From Silvimonas sp. JCM 19000 (GTDB lineage: Bacteria > Pseudomonadota > Gammaproteobacteria > Burkholderiales > Chitinibacteraceae), in the NCBI GenBank assembly GCA_001313065.1, contig BBFD01000302.1:1-5049 (forward strand): DNA of 5,049 nucleotides, in the 5' to 3' direction. Below the pieces are notes generated by a model. It worked only from the letters and a program-made list of their open reading frames with translations, did not search any database and had not been told where the DNA came from. Position 1 is the first letter of the stretch. Each line of letters starts with the position of its first letter. Position numbers and translations under genes: made by a program. Below are positions 1-5,049 of the stretch, piece after piece.

Positions 1-1
1 C

Positions 2-2240
2 CGCGCCCGCCGGCACGCCGCCCCCAATGTGCCGATAGCCGAACATCCGCAATGGCCCGGCTTCAGCCTCGGCGAAATCTCGGATCCGCCCGGCGATACC
101 ACGGCGGCGGGCACCGGCTTGCAGGGCACGTATTACTCGGACGACGGCGTGACGCATTTCCAGACGCAGCTGTTTGCGCGCGTAGATGCACAGCTCAATT
201 TCAATACCGGCGCTACGCCCGCCTTGCCGTGGCCGAGTGGCGTGCCAGCCAGCAATTTCAGCGCGCGCTGGACCGGCTGGGTGCAGATGCCGCACGGCGG
301 TAGTTTCATGTTTTTTTGTGACCTCGGATGATGGTGTGCGCCTGTGGGTCAACGGCAGCTTGCTGGTCAACGCGTGGCAGTCGCAATCGCCGATTACCTA
401 TAGCGGCACCGCCAATAATCTGAGCGCGGGGCAGAAGGTGCCGATTGTGGTCGAGTACTTTCAGGGTGGCGGCCCCAGCACGCTGGTGCTGGAATGGTCC
501 GGCCCGCTGACCGCGCGCGCGGTGATTCCGGCCAACCGCTTGTACCCCAGCGATGTGCACTCGGTGCATCTGGACGCCAGCTATCCCAAATGGGTGCCGG
601 GCAGTTGGGCCGTGCTGGCCGTGCCGGAGTACCAGGAGCTGTATCAGATTGTTGAAAACGCCGAATCGGCGCGCACCGCGTTTACGCTGAGCAGCAAAAC
701 CAGTCGGCTGACGTTGAGCGGGGAAAACCTGGACGCGGTGTTCAACAACCGCATCCGCGATACCGCCGTGTTTGGCGAATCAGTGCCCTTGCCGTGGGCG
801 CAGCAACCGCTGTCGGGGCTGGTGCGCGGGCATGTGCTCAAGCTGCAAAGTCTGCAAGCGGATCTGGCCGCGGGGGCGTGGTTGGCCATCAGCGGCCAGA
901 CCTTGAGCGCTGCACCGGGCAACACCGCTGCGCGTACGCGCTTGCTGGCCGGCGATGCCTTGGCGGCGGTGGAGTTCAAGCGCGATGGCGTCTCTGCCAC
1001 GCTAACTTTTGCCGATGGCCAGGTGGCCGACGTGGCGCTGACGGCCGCCAGCGAAGTTCAGCAACTGCAAAGCGTGGCTGTGGCCAATGGCGTAACGCAA
1101 CTGACGTTGGCGGCCGATCTGCTCTATGCCTATCTGCCGCTCAGCGTGAGCATCAATGCCAATGTGGCGCCCGCCAGCCACGGCGACAGCAAACAGATGC
1201 AAATCCAGCCCGAAGTGGTGGGTAGCGGCGATGGCGGCAGTGCCTTCCAGCGCTTTAATCTGCGCCAGGCACCGCTGACTTATATCTCGGCCAGCACCGC
1301 CGCCGGCATCGCCAGCAGCCTGCAAGTACGGGTGGATGATTTGCTCTGGCACGAGGCCGCGCATCTGGGCGAGCTAAGCCCCACTGATCGCGCTTATCTG
1401 GTGCGGCGTGGTGACGACGGGGCCGTTACTTTGCAGTTTGGCGACGGCGTCCACGGTAGCCGTTTGCCCAGTGGCAGATGAATGTGCAGGCCACTTACCG
1501 CGTCGGCATCGGTACGCCAGGCAATCTCAAGCCTGGCCAGATCAATCTGCTGTTAAGCCGGGCGCTTGGCGTCAAGGGTGTGGTCAACCCGATTGCGGCC
1601 AGCGGCGGCACCGATCCGGAACAAGGCGAACAAGCCCGCGCCAATGCGCCGTTGACGGTGCTGGCGCTGGATCGCATCGTGTCGCTGACCGACTTCGAGA
1701 ATTTTGCCGCCGCCTTTGCCGGCATAGGCAAGGCGCAAGCCGTGTGGCTGTGGAATGGCGAAGGCCGCCTGGTGCATCTGACGGTGATGGGCAGCGACGG
1801 CGCTGATATTGCGGCCGATTCGGCGCTGTATCTGAACCTGACCGCCGCCATCGATGCGGTGCGGCCAGCGGGCCAGGCTTTGCGGGTGGCCCTGGCACGC
1901 AATTGCCGTTTGGCTTGAGTGCCGGTGTGCGCGTGCTAGCCGATTACGACAGCGCCGCGGTACTGGCCGCGATCAAAACCGCCTTGCAAACGCAGTTCGG
2001 TTTTGCCGCACGCAGTTACGGCCAATCCTTGAGTGGCAGCGAAGTGGTTGCGGCGATGCAGAACGTGACCGGGGTGCAGCGGATTGATCTGAACAGCCTG
2101 CGCCAGGCAGCACCAGCGTGGCCGGGCCGGATGGCCGTTTGCGCGCCCGCGGCGCACATCGTGAAGGCGATGCGATCGTCGCCGCGCAATTGCTGTTGAT
2201 TGACCCCACCGACATCGTGTTGACGGAGCTGAGCGTATGA
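2..2240 (+). CDS. Putative baseplate assembly protein (gpJ/gp6 wedge type, TIGR02243-like) with PA14 domain; 5'-partial, four frame breaks
   Basis: This is the C-terminal part of a large tail baseplate (wedge) protein that would sit between the central hub and the sheath of a contractile particle. It has no start in the window; the frame is open from position 2. After frame repair about 746 residues are visible. In order they are: a short segment containing GFSLGEISDPPGD; a PA14 domain (about 116-548); the family's middle region with LDASYPKWVPGSWAVLAVPE (570-629); and the gpJ-like core with LRQAPLTYISAS (about 1261-1296), LQFGDGVHGSRLPSG (about 1432-1475), APLTVLALDRIVSLTDFENF (about 1649-1708) and PFGLSAGVRVLADYD (1906-1950). 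It ends with LLLIDPTDIVLTELSV and TGA at 2238. The reading frame breaks at the T7 run 311-317 (one T too many), at 1473-1475 (one C missing: GGCAG for GGCCAG), at 1890-1892 (one C missing) and at 2113-2114 (one base missing). Family-like protein runs across each break, so sequence error is more likely than decay. Family assignment is from recalled motifs; the role is known from P2 gpJ/T4 gp6 relatives. Confidence 0.88.
116..548 (+). other. PA14-type domain within the baseplate protein
   Basis: The stretch begins with GLQGTYYSDDG and continues through FSARWTGWVQMPHGGSFMFF. After removal of one T from the 311-317 run it goes on with VTSDDGVRLWVNGSLLVNAW, VPIVVEYFQGGGPSTLVLEW and closes with AVIPANRLYP. 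The F-x(2)-TSDDGVRLWVNG core, the G-x-YY opening and the final hydrophobic-W strand followed by LYP are the usual PA14 landmarks. PA14 folds are beta-barrels that often bind carbohydrate, using Asp residues such as the adjacent DD seen here. Typical baseplate proteins of this family run from their N-terminal half straight into the LDAxYPxxxPGSW motif, so this looks like an inserted module. Sugar binding is inferred, not shown. Confidence 0.8.
2225..2239 (+). promoter_or_regulatory. Ribosome binding site and ATGA stop/start overlap between genes 1 and 2
   Basis: GGAG (2225-2228) lies 8 nt before ATG 2237, inside the last codons of the baseplate gene. The ATG shares bases with that gene's TGA (2238-2240). 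This fixes the start of gene 2 and points to translational coupling, consistent with the two products being made together for one baseplate. Confidence 0.75.
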
Positions 2241-4387
2241 CGATCGATGCCGATTTTCTGTTTGCGCGCCTGCCGGCGTTTTATGCCGAACGCGATGCGG
2301 CCATGGGCGGGCCTTTGCGTGCCTTGCTCGACATCATCGCGGCGCAAGGCGATTTGCTGGACCAGGACATTGCGCGGCTCTACGACAACTGGTTTATCGA
2401 GACTTGCGACGATTGGCTGATTCCCTATATCGGCGACTTGCTCGGCGTGCGCGGGCTGTACGCGGTCAGTGGCACGCACAGCTTTGGCCAGCGCGCGCTG
2501 GTGGCCAACACGCTGCGTTTGCGGCGGCGCAAAGGCACGGTGCCGGTGCTGGAAGAACTGGCCTTTGATTGCACCGGCTGGCGCGCGCGGGCGGTGGAGT
2601 TTTTTTTCAGCTGTTGGGCACCACGCAATATCTGAATCACACCCGCTTGCAAAATCTGCGCACGCCCGATATCCGCAATGCGCTGCCACTGGAACGCATC
2701 GACGGGCCGTTTGACTCGGCGGCACATAGTGTCGAGGTGCGGCCGCTTTCGGCCGGGCGTTACAACTTGCCCAATATCGGCCTGTATTTGTGGCGCCTGC
2801 AGGCCTATGCGCTGCAACGGATTGCCGCAGCGCCAGCGGTGGGCGCTGCCGGGCGCTATTACTTTGATGCCCTGCGCTACGGCCCGGCCGACAACGCCAC
2901 CGTAGCGCAAGGCCAGCTCTATAACCGGCCGCAAACCGAGGCCAATATCACGCAGCTGGCTCAGCCGGTGAGCGTGCCCGAGCCCTTGTCGCGCCGGGTG
3001 CTGCATGCCGAGCTGACGGCCTTGCGCCAGGCGTTGGCCGATGGGCAAACGCTGACGCGCAGCTACTTTGATCCAGAACAGCCGGTGCTGCGCATCTGGC
3101 GCGATGGGGTGGAAGTGCCGGCAGAATGGCTGGTGGTGTGCGACCTGGCCTTGCTCAGCAAAGCCAGTTCCGCCGATCCGGATGATTGGCAGCGGCCGCC
3201 CGCGCAACTGACGGTGACGCGCTGATGGCAGCACGCAGCAATTTCCGGAAGCGGCCGCAGTGGCGGCGGGGCAGTTTGCCATTGGCTTTGACCCGGTGCT
3301 GGGCCGCGTGGCTTTGCCCAGTGGCAAAAGTGCGACCCGGATTGAAGTGTCGTACGCCTATGGTTTTCCTGGCGATGTCGGTGCCGGGCCGTATGACCGT
3401 CGCCCCGGGGTGGGCGAAGACGATGCGACGCTGGGCTTGCTTGATCCTGCCCGCTTTCAGGTGGTGTGGCATGTGCCGGGCGATCACGCCAGCCTGAGCG
3501 CCGCCCTGACCGCGCTGGCCAGTGGCAGCCGCACGCTGATTTATCTGCACGACGACGCGGTCGATCATACCGAGGCGCTGACGCCCGACCTGGACATACC
3601 CGATACCTGGCTGGCGATCGAAGCCGACAACGGGCGGCGTCCGGTGCTGTATGGCGACTGGAAACTGAAAGGCAATGCCAGTACCATCTGACGCTGTCGG
3701 GCATTTTGCTGGACGGCAAACTCACGCTGGAAGGTGCACTCGACCAGATCGACTTGCGCCATTGCACGCTGGTACCCGGGCGCGGCGGCATCAGCCATGG
3801 CGGCAGCAGCGGCAGCAATGTGCAGATCACGCTCAACGCTGCATTTGTGGTGCCATCCAGGCCAATAAAGCGCTGGGTGGGGTGAGCGCCAGTTACTCGA
3901 TCATCGATGGCCTGGGCGGGGTGGCTTTTGCGCTGCCCGATACCGCGCTCAGCCTGGACCGCTGCACCGTGTTTGGCACCACCGTGGCCACGCAACTGGC
4001 GGCGGGCAACAGTCTGTTTACCGACACGCTGGATATCTTGCGCAAGCAGGATGGCTGCGTGCGTTTCTGCTATATCCCGCTCGGCTCCAAAACACCCAGC
4101 CGCTATCGCTGCCAGCCGATCTGGTCAAGCAAGGCCTGAGCAATGCCGCCGCGCTGGTGGAAAGCATCCGCGTTACGCCCGCGTTCACTTCAACCAGTTA
4201 TGGACATGCCGCCTATACGCAGTTGCGGCTGGCCACCGCATCCGAGATCCGTACCGGGGCGGAGGATGGCGCCGAAATGGGCGTGTGGAATTTGCTGCAG
4301 CAACCACAGCGCGAGGCCAATCTGAGCCAGGCGCTGGATGAATATCTGCGTTTTGGCCTGGAAGCCGGCGTGATCTACGTGAACTGA
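2237..4387 (+). CDS. Phage tail protein (tail protein I-like N-terminus, TIGR02242-like) with beta-rich C-terminal region; five frame breaks
   Basis: This is probably a baseplate-peripheral protein of about 716-717 aa after frame repair. Residues 1 to about 145 resemble the N-terminal tail domain found next to TIGR02243 baseplate proteins: LFARLPAFYAERDAAMGGPL, QDIARLYDNWFIETCDDWL, PYIGDLLGVRG, a basic LRLRRRKGTVPVLEELA stretch, then the post-break LLGTTQYLNHTRLQNLRTPD. The middle (about 145-330) has no motif I can name. From about 330 on, the protein runs FDPVLGRVALP, EVSYAYGFPGDVGAGPYDRR and then a repetitive beta region with the motif L-x-R/H-C, followed by DGCVRFCYIPLGSKTPSRY and RCQP. 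It ends with FGLEAGVIYVN and TGA at 4385. Breaks: T8 run 2600-2607 (one T short or two too many), 3217-3222 (one extra base near 3220), 3678-3679, 3837 and 4116-4117 (one C missing at each). No alternative start with a ribosome site follows the stop at 3223-3225, so I read one gene rather than two. The start is supported by GGAG 8 nt upstream. Confidence 0.83.
3748..3971 (+). repeat. Degenerate protein repeat with Cys at a fixed place (beta-helix-like rungs) in gene 2
   Basis: After frame repair three short segments line up: IDLRHCTL (3748-3771), ITLNRCIC (3826-3848, one C missing at 3837) and LSLDRCTV (3951-3971). Each has hydrophobic-x-L-x-R/H-C followed by a beta-branched or hydrophobic residue, and each precedes a Gly/Pro-rich turn. 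An alternating pattern like this is typical of stacked strands in a right-handed parallel beta-helix, where the Cys would form an internal ladder. This is a protein-level repeat; I see no matching DNA repeat. The fold is inferred. Confidence 0.5.
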
Positions 4388-4424
4388 TTGCAATCGGGCC
4401 ACACTCTGCCTTGGGACGAACACC
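4388..4424 (+). other. Short intergenic gap with weak ribosome binding site for gene 3
   Basis: This 37-nt gap separates gene 2 from the DUF6519 gene. GGGA (4413-4416) lies 8 nt before ATG 4425 and is the only plausible, rather weak, Shine-Dalgarno sequence. I see no inverted repeat with a T tract, so no terminator, and no convincing -35/-10 pair. The three genes are therefore likely co-transcribed. Confidence 0.5.
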
Positions 4425-5049
4425 ATGAAAGCTGATCTGACACGCTCTACCGACCAACCGGCGCAGCACTATCGCAGCGTGCGGATGCAACAAGGCCGGG
4501 TGCAACTGGACGCCGACTGGAACGAACAGAACGCCATTACAAGTCGCCGTCTGGAGACCGAAACGCGCGATACCCTGGGCGCGCTGGCGGTGCCGCTGGC
4601 GCTGGACGGGTTTGAACTGGTCGGCACCGCCGGCAATATCAGTATCAGCCCCGGTCGTATTTATCTGGACGGCTTGCTCTGCGAAAACAGCGCCCCCGCC
4701 ACCTTGATCAAGCAGCCCGGCCTGCCTGGCAATGTCTCGCCCATCCTCGTGGCCAGTAGCAACCATCTGGCCTTGCCGCCGGCAGGCGCCGCCGCGCTGG
4801 GCAGTATCCAGAATTACGGCAGCGGCGGCGCACTCACCGCACCGGCGGATGGGGTTTATGTGGCGTATATCGAAGCCTGGTTACGCCATATCACTGCGCT
4901 GGAAGACCCGCTGATTCGCGAGGTGGCGCTGGGCGGGCCCGATTCGGCGACGCGCGATCAACTGGTTTGGCAAATCAAATTGCTCGGCCTCGGCGCCAGC
5001 GCCGCGCCGCCCACTTGCGCCAGCGCTTTACCAGCGTGGGACGCGCTGA
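4425..5049 (+). CDS. DUF6519 domain-containing protein, 3'-partial
   Basis: The first 208 codons are intact, with no stop and no frame break, and run off the right edge. The N-terminus MKADLTRST followed by HYRSVRMQQGRVQLDADWNE is the hallmark of DUF6519 proteins. Next come GRIYLDGLLCEN, YVAYIEAWLRHITALEDPLI, REVALGGPDSATRDQ and LVWQIKLLGLG, all in the order I expect for this family. No signal peptide or membrane segment is seen, which fits a cytoplasmically assembled particle component. Members of the family commonly sit next to tail/baseplate genes of eCIS-like loci, and many full-length proteins carry more domains after this region; here that part lies outside the window. Biochemical role is unknown to me; a peripheral baseplate or fibre-like part is inferred from position. 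The start at 4425 is supported by conservation of the very N-terminal residues and by a weak GGGA upstream. Confidence 0.85.
   Translation, partial: MKADLTRSTDQPAQHYRSVRMQQGRVQLDADWNEQNAITSRRLETETRDTLGALAVPLALDGFELVGTAGNISISPGRIYLDGLLCENSAPATLIKQPGLPGNVSPILVASSNHLALPPAGAAALGSIQNYGSGGALTAPADGVYVAYIEAWLRHITALEDPLIREVALGGPDSATRDQLVWQIKLLGLGASAAPPTCASALPAWDAL

Noticed and set aside
29..331. GTG at 29 as the real start of gene 1
   Set aside because: The frame is open to the window edge, family members have several hundred more residues upstream, and there is no Shine-Dalgarno sequence before 29. The exact frame of the first 28 bases is not certain.
1973..2725. Minus-strand open frame spanning the gene 1/gene 2 junction
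   Set aside because: It is antisense to conserved sequence of both genes and has no family-like motif.
3225..3260. Possible start of a separate gene after the stop at 3223-3225 (ATG at 3225, GTG at 3260)
   Set aside because: The ATG is in the wrong frame for the downstream protein. The downstream frame already encodes sensible residues from 3221 (ADGSTQQFPEAAA), before the GTG, and joins the upstream LTVT if one base is removed.
2425..3327. Long open frame on the minus strand (300 codons)
   Set aside because: It lies fully opposite gene 2, shows no recognizable protein features and has a low-complexity Arg/Gln/Ala-rich composition typical of antisense frames in G+C-rich genes.
3402..3409. 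CCCCGGGG palindrome
   Set aside because: A short palindrome is expected by chance in G+C-rich coding DNA, and it lies inside the reading frame of gene 2 with no partner site.
3063..3995. Long open frame on the minus strand (310 codons)
   Set aside because: Its translation is rich in Arg, Pro, Ser and His without domains and it is antisense to the conserved C-terminal half of gene 2.

Overview
The window is a dense, single-strand block of three genes from a contractile, phage-tail-like machine, either an extracellular contractile injection system (eCIS) or a related tail-like particle. All three read left to right with almost no intergenic DNA. The G+C content is moderately high (roughly 60% by eye) and Leu codons are mostly CTG and TTG. 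This would suit a Gram-negative bacterium such as a betaproteobacterium, but the host assignment is a low-confidence inference. I see no RNA genes, CRISPR array, insertion sequence, transposase, integrase or convincing terminator.

Layout. (1) Positions 2-2240: the C-terminal part (about 746 residues visible) of a large 'putative baseplate assembly protein' of the gpJ/gp6 wedge type (TIGR02243-like). Unusually, it carries a PA14-type sugar-binding domain in its visible N-terminal part (about 116-548). (2) Positions 2237-4387: a protein of about 716 aa that starts with a tail-protein-I-like domain and ends in a Cys-containing repetitive beta region. Its start codon overlaps the stop of gene 1 (ATGA). 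(3) Position 4425 to the window end: the first 208 codons of a DUF6519 protein, 37 nt downstream and open at the right edge.

The most important practical point is that genes 1 and 2 are not open as written. Nine reading-frame breaks interrupt them (near 311-317, 1473-1475, 1890-1892, 2113-2114, 2600-2607, 3217-3222, 3678-3679, 3837 and 4116-4117). At each one, family-like protein continues directly in another frame, and a one- or two-base change in or beside a short run repairs it. Six of the nine are explained by one missing C. Uncorrected indel errors in the assembly are the simplest explanation, so I annotate two long genes rather than about ten short ORFs. A recent pseudogenization or, at the T8 run only, programmed -1 frameshifting remain alternatives.

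Working model: gene 1 forms the baseplate wedge that links the central hub to the sheath. Gene 2 attaches at the baseplate periphery. Gene 3 is probably an associated peripheral or fibre-like component. The PA14 domain and the beta-rich C-terminus suggest that this baseplate carries surface- or glycan-recognition modules. The order baseplate J, tail protein I-like, DUF6519 matches what I know of eCIS-like loci, but sheath, tube, spike and ATPase genes lie outside the window, so the exact particle type cannot be fixed here.
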